49,247 nt of DNA from Thermoanaerobacterium sp. PSU-2 (GCF_002102475.1 NZ_MSQD01000015.1:1-49247), one strand, 5' to 3'; shown: positions 35,849-46,055, counted from the stretch's first letter. Notes: a model not told the origin generated them from the sequence alone. Numbers and translations: made by a program.

Positions 35849-36531
35849 GATTTACACACCAATTTATAGCCGTATCCGTATACGGTCTCTATATTCAATC
35901 TATCCACTTTCTTCCTAAGCCTTCTTATGGTGTCGTCAACCACCCTGTCAGAGCCGAAATAGTCCTCTCCCCAGACGTTATTCAATATCTGATCTCTTGA
36001 AACCACGATATTTTTATTTTTTACAAGGTAACAAAAAAGCTCATACTCCTTATTCGTAAGCTGTATCTCATTATCGCCTAAATAGACAGTCCTTTGCTTC
36101 TCATAAAGCGTATAATCTCCCACTTGCAAAGCATCATCGCTGCCATCTTCTTCTTTTCCGTATATCCTCTCCATAAGCTTGTTTGTCCTAATGACAAGCT
36201 CCCGAGGCAAAAAAGGCTTTGAAAGGTAATCATCGCTTCCAAGCTCTAAGCCTACCACCCTGTCAAGCTCCTCATTTCTGGCTGACATAAATATAACTGG
36301 CGTGGACTTGTTGTGCTCCTTTATGGCTTTTATAAGCTCATATCCATCTACATCAGGAAGCATTATGTCAAGTATCCATAGGTCAGGCATGTCATTTATC
36401 CACTCCATCGCTGTGCTTCCATCAAAAAAGGTAGTAACACTATATCCTTCCCTCTCAAGATACTTCTGCAAAAGAAGGTTTAGGCTTTTCTCATCCTCTA
36501 CAAGATATATCTTTCTCGGCAACTTAATCAC
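35845..36531 (-). CDS. OmpR/PhoB-family response regulator
   Basis: 228 residues. Receiver: acidic pair E12/D13, phospho-acceptor Asp55 in LWILDIMLPDVDG, switch SARNEE and KPF. Winged-helix output: QLTNKEYELFCYLVKNKNIV, YFGSDRVVDDTIRRLRKKVD and TVYGYGYKLV. Regulators of this type bind tandem 11-bp direct repeats. Its own promoter (36563-36617) carries TCACA-N6-TCACA, and four others in the window do the same, so it is the best candidate for the factor that reads them and would be autoregulated. Confidence 0.95.
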   Translation of the reverse strand: MIKLPRKIYLVEDEKSLNLLLQKYLEREGYSVTTFFDGSTAMEWINDMPDLWILDIMLPDVDGYELIKAIKEHNKSTPVIFMSARNEELDRVVGLELGSDDYLSKPFLPRELVIRTNKLMERIYGKEEDGSDDALQVGDYTLYEKQRTVYLGDNEIQLTNKEYELFCYLVKNKNIVVSRDQILNNVWGEDYFGSDRVVDDTIRRLRKKVDRLNIETVYGYGYKLVCKS

Positions 36532-36562
36532 CAGCTTTTACACTATACTTACTTTGTCTATT

Positions 36563-36617
36563 ATTTTATCACATAAAAATAACAAATGTATAAAGAAATT
36601 GTGTGAAAGGTATGTGA
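36563..36617 (-). promoter_or_regulatory. Predicted autoregulated promoter of the two-component system (box E)
   Basis: Minus-strand TCACA boxes (TGTGA at 36613 and 36602 on plus), 11-bp period, then 33 bp to TAAAAT (36563-36568) with an extended TG. The boxes begin directly after the S-layer terminator. Confidence 0.7.
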
Positions 36618-36624
36618 AAATAAA

Positions 36625-36658
36625 AAACATGGCGAATAGATAAAAGTCCGCCATGTTT
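36625..36658 (-). terminator. Second terminator behind the S-layer gene
   Basis: Minus-strand stem AAACATGGCG/CGCCATGTTT (10 bp) followed by TTTATTTT. It separates the S-layer gene from box E. Confidence 0.75.
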
Positions 36659-36688
36659 CGGTAGAAATGATTCGATTTTTAGGCATAA

Positions 36689-36716
36689 AAAAGTCCTCCA
36701 GAGGAGGAGGACTTTT
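36689..36716 (-). terminator. Terminator of the S-layer gene
   Basis: Stem AAAAGTCCTCC/GGAGGACTTTT (11 bp) with a 6-nt loop and a TTTTTT tail on the minus strand, 24 bp after the stop codon. Confidence 0.85.
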
Positions 36717-36739
36717 GGATTAAACTTTAGTTGCTTTTA

Positions 36740-39223
36740 TTATTTTGCATATACTATAGCTACTACTCTACCTGTAGCATCGAAATACAAATTAACTAGT
36801 GTTCCAGTAGATGCTATATCAGATGCATATCCTAATGAATATGTTGTAGGTGATGCCAAGTTATCAACAGCTATAAACTGATATCCTGGTGCTAATGCAA
36901 AAGATTGTGTTCCAACTTTTATTGTCATATTTACAGTATTTATATCGCTATTGTAAACTGTTACTGATGTCATACCATTTGTTGTTGCAGCTTTAGCATC
37001 CACAACCTTGCCAGTATTATTATCTATTGTCAAAGTATAAGCAGCACCTTTAGCATAAGCTGTCCCTGATGTGCCCGTTGTACCTGTTGTATCGTACGTT
37101 GTTTGAACGCCATTTACATAAGCAGTTATTCTATCAAATGTGCTACTTGAAGTTGTAACAGGAACAACATTTGTTATATAAGCATTAACTGTAGATGTAT
37201 TACTTGATACAAATGTTGGGTTATACAACAATACTGCTTTTACGTTGTTTACAGTGTCATAAGCAATTGCTTGAACTTGATAACTACCACTTGTTAAGTC
37301 AGACAGCTTTGCAACTGAATAGTTACCACTAGCATCAACTACAAATATAGCTGTACTAGCACTTAAATAGCCGTATTGACTATTATTATTAAGGATTCCA
37401 CTATTAAATTTCAAAGTATTTGTTGTTGTATCAAATGATGCACTTTGATTGCTAGCAAAGTTATTAATTGACACGCTGTTAGCATCTGATATTGTACCAG
37501 TGTTAGTACCATATACATTTGATACGACTGTCTTGTCACTATTAAATGTAAATTCTACTAATTTGTCATTATATACTGCTCCATAAACATTTGTTGGATC
37601 CCATGTATAAACAGTATCGCTTCCATCAGATGTTAATAATTCTATCTTTGATGTAAGTTTTGAACTTGTATTGCTATTATTTAAAGCTATAGCAAAATTA
37701 GTTGATACTGTTGATGTACCTAAGAATCTGAATATCTTTCCATCTTTGTCAAGTACAAATGTACCAGAATCACCGACACTTGCTATGTTGCTTGATGCAT
37801 TATATGAATCTGTTAAATCGTATGATGTTCCGTCAATCTTTATCGAAGATGTACCTGCTGTTTCTGTAACTTTACCAGTAACAGTCTTTCTTACAACATA
37901 CAAGTACAAACCAACTTGATTGCCGCTATCATCATACTGCTTGCCATAGTACAATACATCATTAGCTTTTATATCTGTTAAGCTTGATACATCGCCAGCA
38001 ACTGTCACAGGATATGCGTTTCCGTTGCTGTCAACTAATGTATAGTTACCACTATCTGTTGCAATATAAGTTGCACCTGAAGCAACATTTGATGTTACTA
38101 ACTTACCATATTCACCATTTGCATCTGGATATTCATAAGCTGTAACAACTGCATAGTTGTAAACTGGATTGCCATTGCTGTCATCTTTATTGCTTATGAA
38201 TTTAACACTACCATAAGTTGGCACTTTGCCATTAAGGTGTGACCAATTTGTCAAATAATTGTTGTAGAGAATATAATCTGTGTTTGCTAATGACAAACCT
38301 GTATCTGTAGGTGTTGTTGTGCTATTGTCATATACTTCTCCAGATACTATTTTAGCATTGTCATATTCTTTTACTGGATTTGTATTCTCTGAAACATATA
38401 CTGGTGTTCCATCGCTTGTGAAATATACATTTACGTCTTCACCAACATATTGTGAGAAATCAATGTTTCCTGCACTCTTAATTACAACCTTTTTATTTGT
38501 AACATCGTACAGTTTAACATTGCCTGTACCAGCATTTGATTGATTAGCTGTAGCTAAAACTACATATTCTGTTGGTGTAGCAATCTTTGATATTAAATCA
38601 ATTTCATTGCCACTCTTATCTGTCTCTTTTACTAAGTTACCATTTGTATCATATGTGTACAAAGGCAAATCTAAAGCGTTGTTTACTAATATAGCCATTT
38701 GGCCACGATTTATTGTAGCATTTGCTGATAAATTAACACCATTTGTTAATCCTACATCAGCAGCTTTAGCTATTACGCCATATGGCCATGAAAGATCTCC
38801 TGTAATACCCAATGCTCTTAATAACATAGCAAGAGCTTCTGGATATGTTACAGTATTGTCTGGTCTAAATGTCCCATCTGGATAACCACTTGGATCAGCA
38901 ATATTTATATCGCCTGATGCCCAATAGCTTGCTGGAACATCTTTAAACTTTGTTGGACCTACTGCTACTTTTGCAGCATTTTGTAAACCTTCTGCTGCAT
39001 TAACAAAAGCGATCATCTGTGCTCTTGTCACAGCACCGTCAGGTTGGAATGTGCCATCTGGCATACCTGATACTAAACCTAACTGCTGCAGACGAGCAAC
39101 TGCACTCGCATACGGTGCACTACTGCTCACATCGGAGAATGTTCCTGCAAAGCCTACTGCCATTGCACTGAACACCAATGTGAACGTGAGAACCACTGCT
39201 ATTAACTTTTTAAGGTTCTTCAT
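36740..39223 (-). CDS. Major S-layer protein with three N-terminal SLH domains
   Basis: 827 residues from the ATG at 39223 behind a perfect AAGGAGGAGG. Signal peptide 1-26 (VLTFTLVFSAMAVGFA). SLH domains: about 28-75 (FSDVSSSAPYASAVARLQQL, GMPDGTFQPDGAVTRAQM), 84-130 (FKDVPASYWASGD, GYPDGTFRPDNTVTYPEA) and 135-180. The remaining ~640 residues are Thr/Ser/Asn/Val-rich beta material without Cys, typical of S-layer lattices. A strong promoter, stable leader, double terminator and lack of rare features suggest very high expression. SLH domains bind pyruvylated wall polysaccharide, the same anchor used by the pectinase. Confidence 0.93.
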   Translation of the reverse strand: MKNLKKLIAVVLTFTLVFSAMAVGFAGTFSDVSSSAPYASAVARLQQLGLVSGMPDGTFQPDGAVTRAQMIAFVNAAEGLQNAAKVAVGPTKFKDVPASYWASGDINIADPSGYPDGTFRPDNTVTYPEALAMLLRALGITGDLSWPYGVIAKAADVGLTNGVNLSANATINRGQMAILVNNALDLPLYTYDTNGNLVKETDKSGNEIDLISKIATPTEYVVLATANQSNAGTGNVKLYDVTNKKVVIKSAGNIDFSQYVGEDVNVYFTSDGTPVYVSENTNPVKEYDNAKIVSGEVYDNSTTTPTDTGLSLANTDYILYNNYLTNWSHLNGKVPTYGSVKFISNKDDSNGNPVYNYAVVTAYEYPDANGEYGKLVTSNVASGATYIATDSGNYTLVDSNGNAYPVTVAGDVSSLTDIKANDVLYYGKQYDDSGNQVGLYLYVVRKTVTGKVTETAGTSSIKIDGTSYDLTDSYNASSNIASVGDSGTFVLDKDGKIFRFLGTSTVSTNFAIALNNSNTSSKLTSKIELLTSDGSDTVYTWDPTNVYGAVYNDKLVEFTFNSDKTVVSNVYGTNTGTISDANSVSINNFASNQSASFDTTTNTLKFNSGILNNNSQYGYLSASTAIFVVDASGNYSVAKLSDLTSGSYQVQAIAYDTVNNVKAVLLYNPTFVSSNTSTVNAYITNVVPVTTSSSTFDRITAYVNGVQTTYDTTGTTGTSGTAYAKGAAYTLTIDNNTGKVVDAKAATTNGMTSVTVYNSDINTVNMTIKVGTQSFALAPGYQFIAVDNLASPTTYSLGYASDIASTGTLVNLYFDATGRVVAIVYAK

Positions 39224-39330
39224 GGAATAAATCCTCCTCCTTAATATATAATGTATATTTTTCTTTTGAAAGGTGGTACCTTCCAAAAAGCTTTTGACTA
39301 TGTAGGGTGGCTCTTTGCCAACCTGAGTTA

Positions 39331-39360
39331 ATTATATCATCGTGTCAATCATGAAGTCAA
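39331..39360 (-). promoter_or_regulatory. Strong promoter and leader of the S-layer gene
   Basis: Minus-strand TTGACT (39355-39360), 18 bp, TATAAT (39331-39336). The ~100-nt leader contains a hairpin (GGAAGGT/ACCTTTC, about 39265-39285) that could stabilise the mRNA. Confidence 0.8.
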
Positions 39361-39506
39361 TAAATGTTACCATTTTGTAATAAATCTGTAATAATCGATT
39401 AACAATGCTTATGTCACCAAATAGTGCATTAATTAGATATATACGACAAACTTTTAAAATATCCTTCTCAAATTTAACATAAAATTATTAACAAATTATT
39501 AAATTT

Positions 39507-41045
39507 TTAGTCCAAAATTGGTGCAACTTTTATTTCGAACATCCTGTTCCATGGATATTCTACATCTGCGCCTTTTATCTTGATACCGCAATCGTCGTAT
39601 ATAGACATAAGCATATCGAGATACGGTTTCATCTTTTCTCTTAGCACTGCGTCTGCTTCACTTTTGTTTGTCAAATTGTCTGGGTTTAACCCATTTGATT
39701 TTGCCCAATTTTGCATCGCATCTCTCACTATGCTTTGGTATATGTAGTCATCAGCATATCTTATGAATGCAAATGCATAATAGTATTTCTGCATATCTTC
39801 TAAAGCATTTTTATCCTTTTTCGTATCAATATATGATTTTATGCTTAGCTCTGCTACCACTGTCCCTATAGTGTTGCTGGGAGTATTCCAGCCAGAATAT
39901 GCGTCGACATTGGTAATAAGCTTATCTTTAAGTATCTCATCTACAAGATCTTTATCACCTCCGTTTGTCTTGGCTACATCTGATATACCAAAATTTTGTC
40001 CACTAATTTTATATTTGCTTACTACATTTTTTATTCCTGTTTTGTAATTTTTGTGCATGTGAATGTAGATGATATTTTTTGCATCTTGCGACACCACCCC
40101 ACCTATGTAGCCTATCTTCTCCTCTGTTATCTCTTTTACTGTCCCGCCCTCAAAAGGCAAATAACTATTTTCATCGCCACTTTCTTCGTACACTATCTTA
40201 TAAGATGGTTTTAAACCATTTTCTTCATTCAATATTTTTGCGACAGTCATCATGCTTATTTCGTCTGCACCATGAAGCATATAGACATTTTTGTAATCTT
40301 TAATGGCACTTTTTAGATCATCATAGGAATATTTAAGCATGCTTTTCATGGTGGTATCGTCAAGGCCGATTGTCAAAGTGACATTTGGCTTTAAATCTGA
40401 CACCATTTTTTCATTTATAAGAACCTCCGAGGCTATTACAGACATGTAGTTAAACAAATAAGATGGCATGCTTAATTTCAATCTCTCAAGCGTCTTTGTA
40501 TCATTCTCTGATATGGCTTTTTTTATTTGAACATAATAATTTATATTAGCATTATTTTGGACGTATATTGTGTCCTGCTGATAAAGAACTGGTGATACCT
40601 GTGACATTATAGATATTAAAAAAAGCCTTTTATTTCCCGACAAGCCTATTATCTCTTTTAATCTTTCAAGGCTTTCTTTGTAATTAATATCATTAATATA
40701 ATTTCGCGATCCTATAAGACCACCTGATATAAACTGATTTGTAGATATTATGATAGCACTTACGTCAGGCCTTTCTACAGCTCCTTTAAGCCAATCATAA
40801 ATCATATCTTGGTTGCTTTTTTTCTTGTAATTGTCAAGTGCATCCATAGGAGGTACTAATAGCTCTTTTCCGCCTGCCTTTGCTATTATCTCTACATTTT
40901 GAAGGGATACAGGTCTTGTATCAAGAGGAACAAAAACTATCTTGTCTTTTGACACATATTTCATACTGTCTTTATAAGATGTGTCAATGGAAACTATGCT
41001 TATTGTTATCATAAGTATCATTATGAATACAAAAAATTTCTTCAT
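39507..41045 (-). CDS. DUF4127 family protein
   Basis: About 512 residues. Signal anchor MKKFFVFIMILMITISIVS, then KIVFVPLDTRPVSLQNVEII, SAIIISTNQFISGGLIGSR, LHGADEISMMTVAKI and NVDAYSGWNTPSNTIGTVVAE, all hallmark segments of DUF4127. The family is exported or membrane-attached and uncharacterised. GTG at 41051 and ATG at 41045 are both possible starts (AAGGAG upstream). It stands alone, divergent from the polysaccharide deacetylase. Confidence 0.9.
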   Translation of the reverse strand: MKKFFVFIMILMITISIVSIDTSYKDSMKYVSKDKIVFVPLDTRPVSLQNVEIIAKAGGKELLVPPMDALDNYKKKSNQDMIYDWLKGAVERPDVSAIIISTNQFISGGLIGSRNYINDINYKESLERLKEIIGLSGNKRLFLISIMSQVSPVLYQQDTIYVQNNANINYYVQIKKAISENDTKTLERLKLSMPSYLFNYMSVIASEVLINEKMVSDLKPNVTLTIGLDDTTMKSMLKYSYDDLKSAIKDYKNVYMLHGADEISMMTVAKILNEENGLKPSYKIVYEESGDENSYLPFEGGTVKEITEEKIGYIGGVVSQDAKNIIYIHMHKNYKTGIKNVVSKYKISGQNFGISDVAKTNGGDKDLVDEILKDKLITNVDAYSGWNTPSNTIGTVVAELSIKSYIDTKKDKNALEDMQKYYYAFAFIRYADDYIYQSIVRDAMQNWAKSNGLNPDNLTNKSEADAVLREKMKPYLDMLMSIYDDCGIKIKGADVEYPWNRMFEIKVAPILD

Positions 41046-41119
41046 TGTCACCTATTTCTCCTTTTATCATTTATCAACCATCGTCCACGCTTTCTATATT
41101 ATTTTACAATATGTTGTGA

Positions 41120-41125
41120 TATAAT
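41120..41125 (+). promoter_or_regulatory. Extended -10 promoter of the deacetylase gene
   Basis: TGATATAAT with the hexamer at 41120-41125, 21 bp before the GTG start; no clear -35. Confidence 0.5.
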
Positions 41126-41145
41126 GCTATTGCGAGGTGAAATAA

Positions 41146-42006
41146 GTGAAGAAATACATGATTGTTTTCTCTTTAATTGTGATAATTGCCGCATTCGGTT
41201 TTTATAGGTATGAGAAAGCTGAAAATTTAAAAAAGTGCGTCCCTGTCCTTATGTATCACAACATCTACGCTGGAAATATCCCTCCCAACAAAAGCGGTGT
41301 GCTTATCACTCCACAAAACTTTGAAAAGCAGATTTTGTACCTTAAAAGCCATGGGTATGAAACTATAACTGTAGAGGACTTATATAACTTTATGAAGTAC
41401 GGCAAAATGCTTCCAAAGAAGCCTATACTTATTACATTTGACGATGGGTATTTGGGAAACTATAAATATGCGTATCCATTATTCAAAAAAATCGGGTATA
41501 AAGGTGTCATAAACGTCATAGTAAAGAATGTACCATCACCTACCAACAAAGTGGTGACTCCATATCCGCATTTTGACTGGATAGAAGCGAAAGAGATGTC
41601 GTCAAACGGTGTAATGGAGATCGAAAGCCATACATACGATTCTCACAAGTATGCGAAAAGCGGAAATCATAATATACCTATGCTGGCAGGACCTATAGAT
41701 ATAAATGGAAAGCTTGAAACGATGGATGAATACAGAAAAAGGATAACGGATGATCTTTCAAAGGCAAAAAAAGAAATAGAAAAAAACTTAGGGAAAGAGG
41801 TCATTGCTTTGGCATACCCGTATGGTGTCGGCAGCGATACGTCTAAAGATGTGGCGGCATCATTAGGATATAAAGTAATATTTACGATGGAAGAAGGCGT
41901 CAATGTGTATAAAGGGGACACATACGCAGTGAAGCGTATAACTGTGAGAAATACTGATACAGGAGAAGATATAGTAAAAAAAATAGAGATGTATGAAGGA
42001 AAGTGA
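41146..42006 (+). CDS. Polysaccharide deacetylase (NodB domain)
   Basis: 286 residues from a GTG behind GAGGTGA. N-terminal signal anchor (4-21). Family 4 carbohydrate-esterase motifs: VLMYHNIYAG, ITFDDGYLGNYKYAYPL (catalytic Asp and metal Asp), EIESHTYDSH (metal His pair) and ALAYPYGVGSD. It removes acetyl groups from N-acetylglucosamine in the wall or surface polymers. The stop codon lies in a 9-bp palindrome shared with the convergent gene. Confidence 0.93.
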   Translation: MKKYMIVFSLIVIIAAFGFYRYEKAENLKKCVPVLMYHNIYAGNIPPNKSGVLITPQNFEKQILYLKSHGYETITVEDLYNFMKYGKMLPKKPILITFDDGYLGNYKYAYPLFKKIGYKGVINVIVKNVPSPTNKVVTPYPHFDWIEAKEMSSNGVMEIESHTYDSHKYAKSGNHNIPMLAGPIDINGKLETMDEYRKRITDDLSKAKKEIEKNLGKEVIALAYPYGVGSDTSKDVAASLGYKVIFTMEEGVNVYKGDTYAVKRITVRNTDTGEDIVKKIEMYEGK

Positions 42007-42010
42007 ATAA

Positions 42011-43054
42011 TCACTTTCCGACGACAGCCACACCAAATTTTTGTTTTTTAATAATCATTGCGAAAAGATAAGACACTGCGTAAATCAGTATAAATGTCAT
42101 TATAATGTAAATATCGTATAGATATGGGTTGCCTGTATTTAAAAAGTGATTTACCACATCTAAAAATAGCGGATGTGACAGATATATGCCAAATGAAAGC
42201 TTGCCTGTACTTGACAATATTCCGCTTAAAGCATGGTAATTCAATATCTTTGTCGACAAAGTGAAAAAGAACAGCGAAGCTAAAAGTGCAAATGTATAAT
42301 AATAAATATTGTACAGGTTAGAGTCTATATGCTTATTTGCAAATGCCCTAAGGGATATGTCAACAAAAAGATAGCCAAATAAAATTGCGGCAAAAAACGA
42401 ATTAATCAATCTTTTGCTGGAATGTTCTCCTAACTTATGTATGTTTTCACCGACATACATGCCTGCGATTATAAATGATATGTATGTTATAAAAAGATCG
42501 CCAGAATTTTGGTAATATCTACTTATGAAGTATTTGAACAGCAATATACTTGCTGCCTGAAGTATTATAATAGATAACACAATCGTATGTATGTTTTTAT
42601 TTATGAGTCTATATATATAAAGCAGTACAGGAAACAAAACATACAGTTGTACTATTATGATTATGAAGTAGAGATGGTAAAACATGCCACCAAAGAAGAT
42701 ATTTTTAATTGTCAATATCGATCTTAATGGCACATGATGTACTATATGCAAATATGCACCGTATATTATTGTCCAGACAGCATACGGCATCAATACGTTT
42801 TTAAGCCGTCTTTTGTAAAATAACTTCCAATCACACCCATCGCCATAATTGTGCATAAGAAGCATAGCTGATGCGAATATAAATGCTGGCACTGCAAACT
42901 GTGTAAGCCTGTTTATAATAGCAAATATGATATAAGATAAAGATGATTTGTTTAATTGAACAACAGCATTTGAAGTAGTATGTATCATCAAAACCGCTAT
43001 TATAGCTATCCCTTTAAGTATATCGATCTCGCCTATGCGTGATTTCGTCATCAA
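42011..43054 (-). CDS. Acyltransferase family 3 membrane protein
   Basis: 347 residues with about ten helices. It begins IGEIDILKGIAIIAVLMIHTTSNAV in the style of the family (conserved His in helix 1). Later segments are FAVPAFIFASAMLLMHNYG and SFGIYLSHPLFLDVV. Such proteins O-acetylate (or otherwise acylate) cell-surface glycans. It is convergent with the deacetylase, so this locus could balance acetylation of surface polymers; acceptor unknown. Confidence 0.9.
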   Translation of the reverse strand: MMTKSRIGEIDILKGIAIIAVLMIHTTSNAVVQLNKSSLSYIIFAIINRLTQFAVPAFIFASAMLLMHNYGDGCDWKLFYKRRLKNVLMPYAVWTIIYGAYLHIVHHVPLRSILTIKNIFFGGMFYHLYFIIIIVQLYVLFPVLLYIYRLINKNIHTIVLSIIILQAASILLFKYFISRYYQNSGDLFITYISFIIAGMYVGENIHKLGEHSSKRLINSFFAAILFGYLFVDISLRAFANKHIDSNLYNIYYYTFALLASLFFFTLSTKILNYHALSGILSSTGKLSFGIYLSHPLFLDVVNHFLNTGNPYLYDIYIIMTFILIYAVSYLFAMIIKKQKFGVAVVGK

Positions 43055-43083
43055 TCTCTCTCCTTAAAAATATCATGTGCAAC

Positions 43084-43515
43084 TCATATTAGTTTCTGAC
43101 CTAAAAACGTACCTATAGAATTAATGTACTTTTTAAAGTCAATTAAATTATTTTGTAGGATACTATAAATTTCTTCCTCATTGACATCATCATAAAAATG
43201 TACGATTCTATTGCGAAACTTCGCCATTTGCTTATATGTATTTACCATATCAATAGGCAGAATATTGTATTTCCCTAGAATTTCAAAAGTATCAGCATAA
43301 GTTTTTGGGGAATCTAGTCCCTTCCTTGATATGATATGATTTCCTATATCTATCATCGCCTCTATAGCTATTTGCAAATTATATTTAGCAGAGTCATAAT
43401 ATATAAAATCTGATACAAATTCCTTTGGTTTTAAATTTGCAAGTTCTTCAAGATTCTTTATGCAATTTTTTATGATGGTAATTTTTTTTAGAATTTTTTC
43501 AATATCATAGGGCAT
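43084..43515 (-). CDS. hepT: HepT-like HEPN toxin (DUF86)
   Basis: 143 residues, all-helical HEPN fold. The RxxxxH ribonuclease-type motif is in KFRNRIVHFYDD (about residue 105), preceded by MAKFRN. It overlaps the upstream nucleotidyltransferase by 11 bp. In characterised pairs MntA inactivates HepT by AMPylating the tyrosine after the motif (RxxxxHxY); here the residue two after His is Tyr (HFY), so this mechanism is available. Confidence 0.88.
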   Translation of the reverse strand: MPYDIEKILKKITIIKNCIKNLEELANLKPKEFVSDFIYYDSAKYNLQIAIEAMIDIGNHIISRKGLDSPKTYADTFEILGKYNILPIDMVNTYKQMAKFRNRIVHFYDDVNEEEIYSILQNNLIDFKKYINSIGTFLGQKLI

Positions 43516-43927
43516 TTTCTTTCAGTCCTTTCAAATAATCGTCGTAAAAAAATTTCATTGTTATTCCATAATCACCGTAAAATTTAAAAACATTTTCTTT
43601 AAAATCGGCTAATTTTAAAAAATCTTTGCAATACAATAGATCTCCTGTATAGATTACCTTATGTTTAAACTCAAGAGATGCTTTATTTAGATTTATTAAA
43701 TCTATATCATCTGTGCCTAATATTTCTGAAAATTTTACTTCTAATGAAAGCTCATCATTAAGGCTTGGCATACGTTCATATAAAACAGCAAAATCGATGT
43801 CACTATTGTCATTTTGATATTCCGTCCCATACGATCCAAAGATATACAAAGCTAGTACATTAGGATTTTCTTTTACATAATCTACAAGCAAATCAATCTG
43901 TTTTTTGATATTTGTTAAATTTCTCAT
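43505..43927 (-). CDS. mntA: MntA-type nucleotidyltransferase antitoxin
   Basis: 140 residues from the ATG at 43927 (GGTGAT upstream). Minimal nucleotidyltransferase with FGSYGTEYQNDNSDIDFAVL: the GSxG and DxD needed for catalysis are intact. It precedes and overlaps the HEPN gene, the standard antitoxin-first order of the HepT/MntA module. Confidence 0.88.
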   Translation of the reverse strand: MRNLTNIKKQIDLLVDYVKENPNVLALYIFGSYGTEYQNDNSDIDFAVLYERMPSLNDELSLEVKFSEILGTDDIDLINLNKASLEFKHKVIYTGDLLYCKDFLKLADFKENVFKFYGDYGITMKFFYDDYLKGLKENAL

Positions 43928-43988
43928 AACTATCACCAATTTACTAATTTTCATTGTCATTATATCACAAAAAAGGTACAAATCAAAA

Positions 43989-44010
43989 AAGGACCCAAAT
44001 GCGGATCCTT
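43989..44010 (-). terminator. Terminator of pyrG
   Basis: Minus-strand stem AAGGATCC/GGGTCCTT (one G-U) with a T6 tail, directly after the stop at 44012. Confidence 0.8.
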
Positions 44011-44011
44011 A

Positions 44012-45619
<1,608 letters not shown>

Positions 45620-45685
45620 TCATCTTTTATTTTATCTTATATCGTGCATTAAATGCGTTTAATTAAGTGAAAGGCATTAAAAAAA

Positions 45686-45707
45686 TCTCTATTCTTAAAA
45701 ATAGAGA
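45686..45707 (-). terminator. Leader terminator (attenuator) upstream of pyrG
   Basis: Minus-strand stem TCTCTATT/AATAGAGA with loop TTTAAG and a T7 tail, between the promoter at 45797-45825 and the pyrG start. No complete gene ends here, so it probably acts as an attenuator. Confidence 0.7.
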
Positions 45708-45718
45708 CTCTTATCCCT

Positions 45719-45763
45719 TTAATTTTTTGATAGTTTTTTAAATTTTCTTCGATAATGACTCAT
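45719..45763 (-). CDS. 14-codon basic leader ORF upstream of pyrG
   Basis: ATG at 45763, TAA at 45719, encoding MSHYRRKFKKLSKN. GGGGTG lies 6 nt upstream (45770-45775). It sits between a good promoter and the leader terminator; the stop is 12 nt before the hairpin. It could be a regulatory leader peptide or simply a small basic peptide. Confidence 0.4.
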   Translation of the reverse strand: MSHYRRKFKKLSKN

Positions 45764-45796
45764 CAAAAACACCCCAAAAAAAATAAATACTTTTTT

Positions 45797-45825
45797 ATTA
45801 TATATGAGATTTTTTTGAATGTAAA
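45797..45825 (-). promoter_or_regulatory. Promoter of the pyrG leader
   Basis: TTTACA (45820-45825), 17 bp, TATAAT (45797-45802) on the minus strand; start near 45790. Confidence 0.75.
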
Positions 45826-45851
45826 GGGGGTTGAAAAATAAAATAATGTGG

Positions 45852-45857
45852 TATAAT
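45852..45857 (+). promoter_or_regulatory. Antitoxin-RNA promoter, unit 1
   Basis: TGGTATAAT extended -10 (hexamer 45852-45857) with TTGAAA 15 bp upstream. The same is present at 46159-46164 and 46471-46476 in units 2 and 3. Confidence 0.65.
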
Positions 45858-45864
45858 ATATATA

Positions 45865-45930
45865 GACAAATTTAAAACCTGTGGACACTTTGCATAGAAA
45901 AAGGTGAGGCCGTTACCCTCACCTTTTTCT
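45865..45930 (+). ncRNA. Predicted antitoxin small RNA, unit 1
   Basis: A ~66-nt RNA running from 8 nt after the -10 to the terminator. The 16 nt at 45877-45892 (ACCTGTGGACACTTTG) are identical to plus-strand 46044-46059, so the RNA is perfectly complementary to the start region of the unit 1 peptide mRNA, including the start codon and up to 4 nt before the Shine-Dalgarno. The 14-bp terminator stem has loop CCGTTAC. By analogy with RNA II of par/Fst it should block translation of the peptide. Confidence 0.7.
45896..45930. terminator. Shared bidirectional terminator, unit 1
   Basis: Stem AGAAAAAGGTGAGG/CCTCACCTTTTTCT (45896-45909/45917-45930), loop CCGTTAC. T runs on both strands end the small RNA and the peptide mRNA. 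Confidence 0.85.
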
Positions 45931-45944
45931 CGACTATGTACATA

Positions 45945-46055
45945 TCACTTCGTGTACCACTTAATTATTATCTCTAATAATTTAAGCAGTATTTCCGCGA
46001 CTTTGTACCAGTCTATTTGGCGGTTTTCTCTCCGCCTTCTGCTACCTGTGGACAC
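45945..46055 (-). CDS. Small toxic-type peptide, unit 1 (36 aa)
   Basis: GTG at 46055, TGA at 45945, with GGAGG 7 nt upstream (46063-46067). The peptide begins MSTGSRRRRENRQIDWYK and ends EILLKLLEIIIKWYTK: a block of four Arg, then an amphipathic/hydrophobic helix of ~18 residues and a C-terminal YTK. Size, charge and helix are those of type I toxins that insert into the membrane. No homologue is recalled. The minus-strand promoter is TGATATAAT (hexamer 46087-46092). The mRNA would start near 46080 with CCUCC-AAGAAA-GGAGG, a hairpin that hides the Shine-Dalgarno. Confidence 0.75.
   Translation of the reverse strand: MSTGSRRRRENRQIDWYKVAEILLKLLEIIIKWYTK

Noticed and set aside
39374-39395. TGTAA repeats with 11-bp period upstream of the S-layer gene
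   Set aside because: They resemble the TGTGA boxes but differ at the fourth base, the -10 is not at 33 bp (it is at about 39), and the promoter has its own TTGACT, so I do not count it in the regulon.
41998-42019. Perfect 9-bp palindrome covering both stop codons of the deacetylase and acyltransferase genes
   Set aside because: It could be a weak transcription barrier but has no T run on either side; the symmetry partly follows from both proteins ending in GK-stop.
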